Shown here one piece after another: positions 13,346 to 24,760 of a stretch of DNA of 64,000 nucleotides. This DNA is from Patagioenas fasciata (lineage: Eukaryota; Chordata; Aves; Columbiformes; Columbidae). Under the pieces are notes generated by a model. That model was not told where the DNA came from. It worked only from the letters and a program-made list of their open reading frames with translations, and ran no database searches. Location: NCBI RefSeq assembly GCF_037038585.1, contig NC_092521.1, positions 53,266,398-53,330,397 on the forward strand, given 5' to 3'. The translations under genes were made by a program, and so were the position numbers. Numbering within the stretch: position 1 is the first letter of the stretch; every line of letters starts with the position of its first letter.

Positions 13346-15636
13346 ACATCAACAGCAAAAAAGCAACCAACTGAACAAAAGAAACTGTAATTCATTCTCC
13401 AGGTGAATATCTCAAACAGTTAGTCTTTAGGATTGTTTCACAGGCAGAACATAGCCTGTCTTTCCAAAAGAGTAAGTACATGGCGATAAGCTGGCAGCTC
13501 AGCAAACAATATTCCGTTCAGGAAAGATGATGCAGCTTCCCTGACTTTGTCCTGTAATGGCTACCTGCAAGGATCTCTGGCATGTGTGATGGATGATTCT
13601 TCCTCATCCACTATAGGAGGTAGTCCTTATTATCTTCATTTCATACAGTACACTCCCCAAGGCATTTATAATATTGCCCCTATATCTAACCAATGTTCTT
13701 TTTGTTTTCTAGGTAGGGTTTTTTCATTATCTCAACTACTGTAAAACAGCCAGATATGTTAAGTAGATAAGGCAAAATCAAAACAAACAAAAAATCCCCC
13801 CCTCCCAAAAAAGCAAACAAACCCCATGTAAGACCTCCTGGTTCTCCCACTGTTCATCCCACCAAGGGGCCACAAATCAAAATATCAAAAGCAGTAATAG
13901 TGCTTTATTTCAATTAAATATTATCACTGTTATGCTCTGCTCAATGATGTTACTAGCAGAGAATTAAGCTGTACTATAAGGTTTGTTTGTGTCTCTTGCA
14001 AAGCTGGGACTTCTATCTTACTCGTCTCTTGAATGCATAACTATTTTTACTTCCAATGTAACCACATTTGCTTTCATCAGGAGGGAATCTGGCTTATTAT
14101 CTCAAATGTTATTGCCATAAAGTAATTGCACAAAAATACCAGTGAGAAAAGCCTCCTCGTCTTCATAAGGCAGAAGTTATTTTGCTTTAATGAACTTGCC
14201 TGTTAGTGGAAAAACAAAAGAGGTAAGAAACAAGTGTGTCCTTCAAAAAGGAAACAACAACAACAAAAAACACTTCAAGAGGCACCCCAACTGTTGCATG
14301 ACGCATTTGTGTGATCAATGGTTTCTGTTTATGCTATCTTAAATATCAAGACCACTTCTAATATTGTTGCTATAACAAAGCACCCTGCTTCTACAGTGAG
14401 AAAGTTCTTCCTCCTTTTTCACTCATGGTTCACATACAGCATGCCTTCATGCCCTGTCAAAGCCTGAAAAGCACAGCACTTTGCTGGTGGTTCCATTATC
14501 AATTCAAGCACAGTCAGGTTATTATTAGGCTCCTCCTATGGAGTAGCAGTAGCTTACTGACTTCCAGTAGTAATCGTCCACTCTTGTCAGACTAAAATTG
14601 TCAATACCTCAAATCAAAAGAGTGCTTGAGACAGACTTAGACAAACAGAGTTGATGGATGTTGCACACTCCCACCTCACTTAGGGAGAGATGTTGTTAGT
14701 GTAAGTGATTTTAATGGTATTTCATTCTGTAATTCCTACATCCCAGTCATTAACACACTGGGGTAACTGAGGTTGAATGATTATTGAAGTGAGAACTGTG
14801 CAAGTGAACGGGGGCGATTCTTTCCAACCCACATTAGTCACAGTAAAGGCAGAGCAACTGCTGTATTCAGTCCACGTCAGGTCTGAAGTCATCCAGATCT
14901 GCCTTTTGCTTTGTGACCTTTAGAGCAGGTTAGTGTTCTTTCATTTGCCTCTATCATGCTTCTGTTTGAAAGGGACAAAACAGAGAAGGAATAGGACAAG
15001 AATGGTGGGTACAGAGAAAAGTCCACCAACAGCTATTGTGTTCCTTATCTTCCTCTCCTCCAGCCCTTATTTTATTATTATTAGTTTGCCATCTCTTTGC
15101 AGCTTATGACACATTTGAAGTTTCTATATAACTATTTATAAATGCTGCTTCTTCTGTAACTATTCAAACAGCTCAGGAGCAATATAGATCATTTGGCATC
15201 CTACTGAGCTGGAGAGTTAGTTTAACTAGACTAAGGATGCAGAGAAAAGAATATTTCTTTTAGGTGAGACATAAAAGGTAGTTCCTGAAGACAGATGAAC
15301 AGAGAAATGACACTGTGAAATACAGCATGACTTCTAATGCAAAATTGTCCTTTTTCTGCATTTATATATTATAGATGTGAGTTGACTGCATTTAAACACT
15401 TGATTTGTTTTCCCCCTCAAAAAGAGCACTCAGAATCACTATTTTCTTGTTATTAACTTTTTATTAATCACCAAGTGTAGCAATTAAACTGATCCTATTG
15501 ACTATAGGCTAGATGTTCTCAAGCTGTGGAGTTACGTTGGAAGTAAGCGCAGAAACATCTGCAACATCTGGTGCACTGGCTAAAAAAAAGATGTTTATAC
15601 CGGGAAAAAAACTAGAGAAAAAAACCCCAACAACTT

Positions 15637-15690
15637 ACATACATATATATATATGTATATATTTATATACACACAAACATATAAATATTT
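15637..15690. repeat. AT/ATAC microsatellite
   Basis: An alternating TA tract interspersed with GTATAT, TTATATAC and ACACAAAC units. It is partly self-complementary and may form a hairpin or be length-polymorphic. Confidence 0.8.
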
Positions 15691-18600
15691 AAAAGAATCA
15701 AGCTCCCCAGAGTTGGAAATTTGGAGGTCCTGTGCCAAGGTGTCTATGAAGTCCTAAAGCACAGCCAGCCCCAATTCATGGCCTGTTTCAGTTGCTTTAA
15801 GAAAGCCTTTGAACTCCATGGCCTAGTCCCAGCTTTTATTTGGGACTGATACTCCAACACTACAAAACATGATCACAGAAAAGAAGCAGTTGAGTCCTAT
15901 GATGGGCATAAACTCCTCTCCAACAGCACTTGGTTTCAGACCAAAGACAGTGTCACATGCTTAGTACATCAGATTTCGTAAAAGCGCTGGACCACATTTG
16001 CCTGTACGACAATGTTTCCATTGAGACACCATTTTAATTTGTCATATACCAAATTCTTTATTAGTACAGTATGAAGCTAGCATTAAGGCTTACAAGAATA
16101 AGTTCTTTTCATTCTAAACCTTAATCATCCAATAAAGGACTTTTCTCCTGTCTCCTTGGGGACTCTGCCAGCCACTTTCCTCCACACTTTAACGCCTTAG
16201 AGGACTTTGAGCACCCTTGATTATGTTCCTGTAAGAGCACTGCATCGTGAGCCTTATGCAGACATTCAAAAAGGTAGCATCTTATCAACATACTGTGTGC
16301 GTACTAGATGCTTCAGAAGGTCCTCTCTCAATAAGCCTTCCCTACTACTCAGTTTTCTCTGCTGAATTCAACATCAATAACTTTCTATTGAATGCCTGGC
16401 CATTTTAATATAGTTATAAGATCACAAGCAGTGAAGGTCTTCAAGCATGAATACAGCGCTTCTATCTTCAATCAGCAACAACCTCTACCAAGCCCTCTGT
16501 ATTTTTTTTTTATTTATTTTTGATGTGTATTTCGAACTGAGAAATCAAAGTCAATACCTTTCAAAATGAGGTCATGCATAGTTCCAAAATGATTTCCCTG
16601 CCAGACTTCCATTTGCAAATAAAAATAGAAGAGCAGAATTTATTGTTACAGCAGAGGACTAGTCTCTGTTCATTCTTCTATAACAGAAGAGGTTGATATT
16701 GTTTATTCAAACATCTGGAAACAAACATCTGGCTCCATGGGAAAGGCCAAATTACAGAAAAATATCAGTTTAAAAGATGAAAACAAGAGGTCACTGCCAG
16801 CATCTGAAAAAAAAAAAAGGCAAAATAATCTGAACTGAGATTACACAGCTGATACTGAAACAGGTCCTGCCAGAGCTGGACAGTAACACTTGGACTTTAA
16901 CAGGTTGTATCCTCAGAGGCATGCAATAAAGCACACTAGAAATCTCTGCACAGAACTAGGTCTCCCACTTCAGCCTCAGTGCTTTATTTCAGTCATAACA
17001 GAGTAATTCCATTTTACAGTGTGCTTTGACATTGTAGGAGGAAAAAGTAATTTACAAATAGGAGGACATGATATGCTCAACAGAAAGTCTGCCCAATTTG
17101 TTAACTTCAAAGAGAGAATAGAATGGCAACTACAGCTATAATAGTCTTTTATTCTCTTTTCAAAGTCTGTCGTCCATTAACTAGAAAGAAAGAAACTTTC
17201 AATGCCCATAACAAGTAAAATATACTGTACACCTCAACATATCTAACTAACATACAGAGTAGTGCTGGTAACACTTGCTCAGGCCCCATCTTGAAACAGT
17301 TTATTTTGTACAGTTGGAAAACATTTACACGGTCTTGTCAGAATGATGGGTGAAAGCATCACCACCAAGACAATGTCGTGCAAGATCTCAGAGTAAAGTA
17401 TTTCGATATACTGCCAGCCAGGGGTTCTGCTGTTCAGCTCTTCATACCCAGCCAACATCATTCCTATAACTATCCCCACCACAGTGTACTGAAATAGTTA
17501 TTTCAGTGGCATACAGGCGTGAAATATGCTCTTTCAGTCACTTTAACACTGGAATAAATTGTCTGTAGAAAGCAAGCAAATGAATAAGCTTATGTTTTCC
17601 CTCCACACAGCACAGGTCCACCTGACTGGCAACTAAGGAAGTTTTAAATAGTTGTGCCACCCCTTTTCCACTATGTCCTTCAATGGACAGATTTGAAAAT
17701 TCAGTTTCTGAGAGACAATTTTTTCAGGTTTTGTCTTACTGAGTAAAGCAGGGACTAATAGCTTGCAAGAGCTAAATCAAGGTACTTTCCTACAACATTT
17801 AGTTCCAGGATTAGTCTAAAAAAGATGTTTGCACTCAAGCATGAACTAGGGCAGTGTGTCATTTGATACAAGTTATCTACTGAAGTATCTAGAGAAACTC
17901 AGGTTTTCTGGCTAACTAGAAGTGTAACTTGTAACAGAGATGTTGGTTACCATAACCTTGCCACAAATTTCATATCACTTATTGTGGACCAGAGGGGCTG
18001 AATGGAAAACTGCTTTGAGAAGTGAGTTACCCCTCAATTTCTAAATCTCCCAGTTATCCTGACTGGGCTGCACTGGGATGCAGTTTCTTACATATGCCCA
18101 GGTGCTTCTCCTATTGGAATGAAGGTTTTTGAAAGGAGAGAAAAGCAGCAAGGGGAAAATAGTGAATCCTGTCTCATGGACAGACTATGTCCAAACTACT
18201 CCAGTCCAGCATGTACCTTAAGAACTTTGATGATCAAAACTCCACAAGTTCACAGGTAGCTGCCTGCTACATACTACTGCTCTCACCTGTGGAGGTGACT
18301 TCCAACATCCAGCTTTCTTGATGAATTCACAACCTATTTCTTCCCACCCTGACAACTTTGCTCCTTTCTTTGCAACATCCCTTTGTATACTGAATGCTTA
18401 TGTCCCTCTCCTCCATCCTCTCTTGATTAGATAAAAGTAATCCCTTCAGTCTCTTCTCAGAGGCCATTTTTGCTCACTAGTTTTGTTACTTTGCTGGGGC
18501 TTTTTAGCTCTTCAGTTAGCCAGAAACTTCGTTGGCTTGTAGTTTCCAAACAAACAATATATACCTGTGAGACCTTCTCAGAGCTGACTGTAGACTGCAA

Positions 18601-18700
18601 GGCAAGATGGTAATCACTCATTACTAGTGTTGTACATGACAGTTTTTGTTTCACCTAGATCTAACCTAGCAGAAAGATATCTTTATATCAGTAAACAGCC

Positions 18701-18742
18701 TACATAGAAGTCCTTCTCAGATACATAGAAGTCCTTCTCAGA
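18701..18742. repeat. 21-bp perfect tandem duplication
   Basis: A 21-base unit beginning TACATAGAAGTCC and ending TTCTCAGA occurs twice with no intervening base (18701-18721 and 18722-18742) and no mismatch. Because the unit is a multiple of three it would not shift a reading frame, but no gene is recognised here. Confidence 0.95.
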
Positions 18743-18814
18743 TGACATAAATTCCAACATTTTTGACTCTGCATCTTGTCCCTTTCAGGTACCACTTCAA
18801 TTCCCCTTTGTGTT

Positions 18815-18843
18815 AAAACAAAGCAAACAAACAAACAAAAAAA
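18815..18843. repeat. AAAC microsatellite
   Basis: Several CAAA units followed by an A run; low complexity. Confidence 0.8.
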
Positions 18844-19344
18844 CCCTAAAAGTTCCAGAAGAGTTTGCAGTGCACAATAAGTGCTATGTATAGTGAAGGT
18901 TTCTTGCCCATCTGTTTTAATTTTCTTTTGCTGAAATATTGGGGCAGAATGGAATTTATTCCATCCTGAATAAAGTAGCTCGTGCCTATGTGCAATATGA
19001 AACATGAAATCACTATGAAATATCACAGTCAAAGCTAATAAGCAATACAAATTCTGAACTACCAAGTGTCAAGTACTATCCTCAAGAGCCAGAGTTAGGT
19101 TGGCACTAACTGCTAGTGTCTAGAATTGTAAAGACTTTCTCCTTAGGTAATTATTTCTCCATATTTTCAGAATCAAGGAAGACAAAAGTATTACTCCTAC
19201 AGGGATAGCATGCAATCTAAATTTTACCAGGGTCATAATGGATTCTAATTTATACTGTCCCCTTGAGAAAAGCCCGATGTAAATTTTGTTATATACAGTC
19301 TAACTTAACAAATGAAACATTACCTTTAATGGTTTCTGTTGCAG

Positions 19345-19392
19345 CCATGGAAATACTTGTGTTGTTTTCTCCTTTTGCTGTCAATACTGGGA
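19345..19392 (+). other. Exon-like segment of 48 nt (speculative)
   Basis: A 3' splice-site consensus (GGTTTCTGTTGCAG, AG at 19343-19344) with a branch-point-like CTTAAC about 35 nt upstream is followed after 48 nt by a strong 5' splice site (GGGA then GTAAGT, GT at 19393-19394). Just inside the acceptor is an ATG in good Kozak context (GCAGCCATGG). Read from the first base in phase 0 the segment encodes 16 residues, PWKYLCCFLLLLSILG, a hydrophobic stretch like a signal-peptide core. From the internal ATG it reads 15 codons plus one base. I do not recognise either peptide. Splice-site pairs of this quality also arise by chance in 64 kb, so this is only a candidate. Confidence 0.2.
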
Positions 19393-20520
19393 GTAAGTAA
19401 TGTTTGCAAAACTGATATTGCAGATATCCTCACAGTAAGTCCATTCACTGAGGACACAATTCCAAGGTCAGCTGAAAAAGTAAGGTTTCATAAAGCCCAG
19501 ATCTCCAAATCTTTAGTTCTGACTGAAATATCATTCTCCACACAACTAATTCCATCAGTTTAACTAGTCAGTTTCATTTCCAAGATTAATTTTCCATAAC
19601 CACATTATTTTCTATAAATTCAGTTTTCCTGTTTAGTAATTTCAAATCAGAATATTTTAAACTGTTATTTTACTGAGTGTGAAATGTTGGTCTTATGGGA
19701 TGGCTCATTCTTCTTTCAAACTGCAGAGTTTTGGCCCCCTTACTGTTTGATGGTGCCAAAAGCTGTAACTTACAGACATGCCACAAATTTGTTTTCATAC
19801 TTCAAATGTCATCTTATGTTTAGCAGGATCATTCCAGCATAGATTAGATTTTAGGGAGCAACTGGCACCTTTGCATTCAACTTCAAACAACATAGTTTGT
19901 TGTTAAATCCACATTGTAGACAGATGCTTACTGTTCTCTAAAATCAGAGAGCTATTTAAAGTCTCCTAAACTGAGCAACAGATTTGAAATGCAATAAATT
20001 TTTACCTATTTCTAAAAACCTCGACTACATAGTCACAGTTTATTGGTTAGTGATCCTTTATTAACATGCAGTTACGCTAAAGCCATGACAGACATTGCTG
20101 CTTCTGTGTAAACAGCACCTCAGAAGTGATTGCTGTTCCATTCAGGCACAGCATAAGGCTTGAAAGAAGTGCAAAACAATAAAATTCTTAAATAACCATC
20201 AAAATACTGTATAACTTGCACAAAAAAATTATATAAAATTTTTAATACATGCGGTAAGTGTATAATGCAACCTTGTAATGTTTGTAATAATCATCAAGTA
20301 AGCTTTGTAAAATTATAAATCTAATGGCATTGCACACTGAGCAGTGACTAAGCAAAGGAAGTAGCAATTGTAAAACAATTAACCTTGTTCTACTTCTGTT
20401 ACTTTTAAGGCTAGCATTAAAAGCCACTTGCCATTTCAGAACTTTACAGAGTAATGAAAGACTAGGAGACATTATTCAAGAGAAAATTTTGCTTAACTGT
20501 ATATTCCCTTAGCACTATTT

Positions 20521-20850
20521 GAATCATAGAGTACCAGGTTGGAAGGGACCAGACGGATCATCTAGTCTAACATTTCTTGGCAAAAGCATAGTCTAGATAA
20601 GATGGCCCAGCACCCTGTCCAGTTGAATCTTACAAGTGCCCGAAGTTGAGGAATCTACCCCTTCCCTAGGGAAATTATTCCAGTGTCTGATTGTTGTGAC
20701 TGTGAAAAGTTTCCCTCTTGAATCCGATTGGAATCTCTGAGGAGTAACTTGTACCTGCTACCCCTTCTCTTTTCCATGTGACTCCTTTTAAAAAGGGAGT
20801 CTCCATCTTCTTTGTGGCCACCATTAATGAATCAGATGCTCTGTCTTGGG
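20521..20850 (-). mobile_element. CR1 LINE 3' fragment, older type
   Basis: It begins with AATCATAGAGTACCAGGTTG and then GGAAGGGACCAGACGGATCA, the reverse complement of a CR1 3' end, followed by TCTAGTCTAACATTTCTTGG. It continues with a block matching the CR1 3' UTR and end of pol (ATTCCAGTGTCTGATTGTTG; CTTTTAAAAAGGGAGTCTCC). The inner boundary is fuzzy after about 20835, where similarity fades into CACCATTAATGAATC. Divergence is high and the pol frame is broken. Confidence 0.85.
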
Positions 20851-21064
20851 GGGCTACATTAGTATCATACAGGAGCCAAGGTAGAGGGAAAGCAGTAGGC
20901 ATGCTCGTGTTTGATCCTGCCCTAAGTGAAAACACCAGTTCGGAAGGCTAGATGCACAACGATGGATGAAATGCATGAATTGTTGCAACAAAACATATTA
21001 GCAATAGTTGTTGCCAGACTTGGAAAAGCATTCCAATGCAAAATACCTCTATGTGCCTAGCTGG

Positions 21065-21330
21065 TCTCTTTTCAACATCTCCCCTGATGACTTTGAGAAA
21101 GGAATAGATGTAGCAGCCATGTGAAAATTATGAAAAAATGAGGTACAATAGATGACACCAAGATAAAGAAGTAGCAAAATACTCTGAAGGACAAAGTCAG
21201 AATTACTATGATAAATTGGACAAATGGTGTGAAAAGATGAAAGACAATAAAGAACAAAGTGATTGATTTCCTATTGCTAAATCTAACACCCGACTTCAAA
21301 ACAAGGACCACAGCCTCCAAGGACTGGAGT
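21065..21330 (+). mobile_element. Possible very degraded LINE/CR1 pol fragment
   Basis: The order of short blocks resembles the CR1 pol region upstream of the 3' end: TTCAACATCTCCCCTGATGA, then ATAGATGACACCAAGATAAA, then TTGGACAAATGGTGTGAAAA and ATGAAAGACAATAAAGAAC. These correspond to the conserved FNI..DDT and W..KMN.. segments of LINE reverse transcriptases, now full of stops. The boundaries are uncertain, and the identification depends on spaced short matches only. Confidence 0.45.
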
Positions 21331-23504
21331 TTCAAGTGCACCAGAACTAAATAGGAGTCCTTCTCACCAAAACCACCATCTGCTGCAGGTGAAATTGTGT
21401 AGGTGTGCTGTATTTCTGACAGAAAAGGGTTCTAGTCTGTTCTGCTCAACACTGATGAAAGCATGACTGGGTCTCCAGGTTTAAGCACAACACTTCAACG
21501 CAGAAACAGAAAACTAAAAGTAAATTAAGACACCAAGCTGCTTGTTCCTGTTACTCCCAGCATGAGGATCAGATTGTATGGCACTTGAAGGACTGGATCC
21601 TAGTACAACTGCCCCCTCTGCCACACCATCCATTTCACTCGCCAGCAATAATCCAGGTCCATCTTCAGTTCCCTCTCCATCTCCCCTTCCCCCTCATCTT
21701 CAATCTCTGCATAGAAAGTGTTGAGTTTTATTGTTTTATTTTCAATTCTCACATAAGTATAACTCTACCTCAATTGTACGACTTAATTGTACTTCCCAAA
21801 CTGGAAATGTACATTAAAATCAAGGTGTGTTATGAGACTGAAAACCCCAGGTTGATTCAGCTTGCTCAAATGATACAGAGATTTATTACAGCAATGCTGC
21901 TAACTAAAAATAGAAGAGATTAAATCAACAAACTGATGTTTTGGTCTTCTAGTGCTTAGTCCTCAGAATGGTAGCAGTTGTATATGTTGGCCCAAAGAAG
22001 CAAATAGGAAAAATAAAATCTTCCTAGACTACTAGACATAGAGTTGGATTGCATACTACTAGAAAGATAGTTTTGCGTTTAAAATTTGACCAGCACTTCC
22101 CTTGCATTGATATTCATGCTGTATTCATCCAACAACACAATTCAAGTAAATAGCTGTGAGGCAGGAAAAAAAAAATTATCTTAAACACTCTGGCTCAAAT
22201 ATTTCAGTGCAGCAATTTCCCATTCAATTAGATTTTCATGCCTTGAGTCACATCCTGTATCACACTAAGTTTTCTGCAATGCTCAGTACACTATCAGCAT
22301 TGTAATATACACACTCATCTTTGAATCTTATGCCATGGTATTTCATTAAAAAAAACAGTTTCCATGGACCAATGTTGTTATGATTCTATGTTTTAGTTCA
22401 AACCTCTGGTTTGTAAGGACAACATTGTGAACCTACATGTTACCTCAGCATGGCTACTCTGCAAACTACTTAATTGCTATATTAAAGATAAATTTAACAT
22501 TGAAATCTTGCATGCCATATATTAGTATTTTATGCTTTATGTTCTTCGATACCTTAGGCATGAACAGAGCACAGAATGACAATAATTCTTCTTATGACCT
22601 TTGTCTTTGCTTCAAATATCATCTACAACTACAACTGAAAAGTTCCCGTGAGTACTGAGTTCACTGTAAGGCACAATTCTGCAGGGCTTTTTGATTAACT
22701 ATATTCCTTTGAACTTAGTGACATCCATTTAGTCTGTGAAATACAACTACGACAGATGTATAACATACACTTCTCTAAACTATAGGATGATCTACAATAT
22801 CCAGTTTTTAGAAAAATATCACCTCTATACCACCACAAGGTTGTTTGCTTCTCTTTGTGTTTGAGGTTTATTTTCTGTTGTTGTTGGTTCTGTGATGGAG
22901 GCAGCTTTTAACCCATGAATCAATATTCCCATCCAGGGATGAAGAACAGCAGTGTCCAAGACCAACATTAGACTCTGTGTTGCAAGGAAATGATGTGGCT
23001 CAGATATTTAGGACACTCTTTTCCCAAAAATTCCAGATGGATAATTTGGCTACTTTTCTTTCTAAATTCAGTGTTGATCTAAATTATAGTTACAAACATT
23101 TTTGAAAGGAAGGATCAGAAACTTTAAACTCTGAAATAATTAAATTTTGAGGAGTTAGTGTACCCACCATTTAGATGTGTCCCTTTTCTAAAGATCTCCA
23201 CTACTCCTACATCAGAGTGGTTTGATGACTCCATCAGAAGAACTCAAAATAGTGATGGTTTCACTAACTTTACCGTGCTTTGTATAATTCAACCCAAACT
23301 GCCAACGTGGCAGGGAACTTGAGCACATGCTAACCTTGCCATGCAGAACAAGAGTAGACACTTTATGAAGGTGAATGCTTACCTTATGATAACAGAAAAG
23401 GCTCTCTGACATTTATAGGCAAGTCCAACAATGTAATGGCAAATCCTGCCTTTCCAGCATGGTGAAGTTTGAATTAACATGAACTACATGTCCGTGCATG
23501 AATC
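21331..23504. other. Unique DNA, no gene seen
   Basis: Mostly AT-rich sequence with no recognised repeat longer than a short A tract near 22168. The longest open frame (112 codons at 21585-21923) has no domain. Nothing functional can be assigned. Confidence 0.6.
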
Positions 23505-23908
23505 AACATGTCTGTACAACTTCTGAAGTATCTCCAAAGAGGGAGACTCCACATCTCCCTGGGCAACCTGTGCCAGTGCTTGGTCATCCTCACAGTAGAA
23601 AAGTATTTCCTGCTATTCAGAAGGAACCTCTTGTGTTTCAGGTTGTACCCATTGCTTCTTGTCTTGTCAATGGGCACCACTGGGAAGACCCTGGCTCTGT
23701 CTTCTTTGAACCCTCCCATCAAGTATTTGTAGATATCTATAAGGTCCACCTGAGCCTCCTCTTCTCCAGGCTGAGCAGCCCCAGCTCTCTCAGGCTTTCC
23801 TCCAGTCCCTTCACCATGTTCATGGCCCTCCAGTGGACTCTCTCCAATATGTTTGTGTCTCCCTTGTACTGTGGAGCCCAGAACTGGACACAGCACTGTT
23901 AGCTTCAC
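23505..23908 (-). mobile_element. CR1 LINE fragment lacking its 3' end
   Basis: Read on the minus strand this is the end of CR1 pol plus part of the 3' UTR. Blocks such as AGCCTCCTCTTCTCCAGGCT, AGCCCCAGCTCTCTCAGGC, TGGCCCTCCAGTGGACTC and GGAGCCCAGAACTGGACAC are typical. A broken minus-strand frame still shows RANGYNLKHKRF, RKYFSTVRMTKHWHRLP and related residues of the reverse-transcriptase C-terminal region (compare the intact family pattern G-F-K-L-..-F.L..R..FF..R....W..LP). The octamer end and about 100 bp next to it are missing at the low-coordinate side, so the copy is truncated at both ends. Confidence 0.9.
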
Positions 23909-24100
23909 CCAAGTGTTTTTGCCATACTAATCAGCACAGGCAGCTGTGACATTCTGCCATAATTTCTGGCTTTCCCATGTGAAAGCTGCTTGCAATTTTT
24001 CTAGTTTACCTCATGGTCTTACCCTTTTACATAGCCATTTAGCACTTGGGTTAAGGAACTGATTGACACCATATACCTCACACTATCTGTGCACTATTAC

Positions 24101-24118
24101 TTTTTTTTTTTTTTTTTT
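24101..24118. repeat. Poly(T) tract, 18 bases
   Basis: An uninterrupted T run following GCACTATTAC. No flanking element is seen. Confidence 0.85.
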
Positions 24119-24319
24119 AAAGAGAAACCTCACATTTTACATTAATCAGAACACAGTGCATTTTCCATCAGAGTTTTCTCTAGCAATACAGTGAGAAGTT
24201 AGCCATGTTTGCTGCTGTTCTTAAGTGCAATGACATCTCAGAGAACATTGTGCTCAAGAACACCGAGGAGAGATCAGGACCTTCCCAAAAACTCATTTAA
24301 AAGAATAGCTGAGAAAACA

Positions 24320-24760
24320 AAAAGAACCAGATACTCTGCAATAGCTAATTGAAATGCTGCATCATTTTACAATTCTTTAATGAAGTGCAATATAACACAG
24401 TGACTGAAATAACTTTAGGTAATGGGACTACCTCTATTAATCTACTTACAAGGAAGCTGCTCATTAATTAGGATGGACAGAGCAATCACAGGGTTGCTGA
24501 ACAATGGTAATGCTGATTCACATTGTTGACAAGTATCTAATTAGAAATTAATAGCAGAAAACTGTTTAAACGTATATCCCCCATCTACCAGAGAAGCACA
24601 TATCACAGGTGTATATAATGAGAGAATCTAACACACCCATCTTCAAAATAGATGCAGGAATCTGCTTAAAATACATTAACCCTTAATTAGACATTAGACA
24701 TTTAGCTCAAAGCAGGTGCATTGTTAAGACTGTCATTACTTCAAGTCCTTTATAAACCTC
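24320..24760. promoter_or_regulatory. Candidate conserved noncoding enhancer (speculative)
   Basis: This block has several homeodomain-type motifs (CATTAATTAG at 24462, ATTAATC, TAATTAG near 24539) and an inverted pair of SOX-like sites, ACAATGG at 24501 and CATTGTT at 24521, 20 bp apart. It is free of repeats and simple sequence. This composition is common in vertebrate developmental enhancers, but motif density alone does not show function. Confidence 0.25.

Larger units (their letters stand above)
7261..20520. other. Unique DNA with simple repeats, no gene supported
   Basis: This 13-kb stretch contains no recognisable transposon. It holds T/A tracts (8701, 11577, 13281), an AT-rich microsatellite at 15637, an AAAC run at 18815, a 21-bp tandem duplication at 18701 and an exon-like segment at 19345, described separately. 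A frame of 117 codons at 12845-13198 shows no domain, repeat or signal peptide and ends just before an A/C-rich low-complexity block. Confidence 0.55.

Noticed and set aside
18400..18660. Possible CR1 remnant (CAGTCTCTTCTCAGAGGCCA)
   Set aside because: Only scattered short similarity; no ordered blocks of the family.
23498..23902. 134-codon plus-strand frame
   Set aside because: It lies entirely antisense to a CR1 fragment; the real affinity is the minus-strand reverse-transcriptase remnant.
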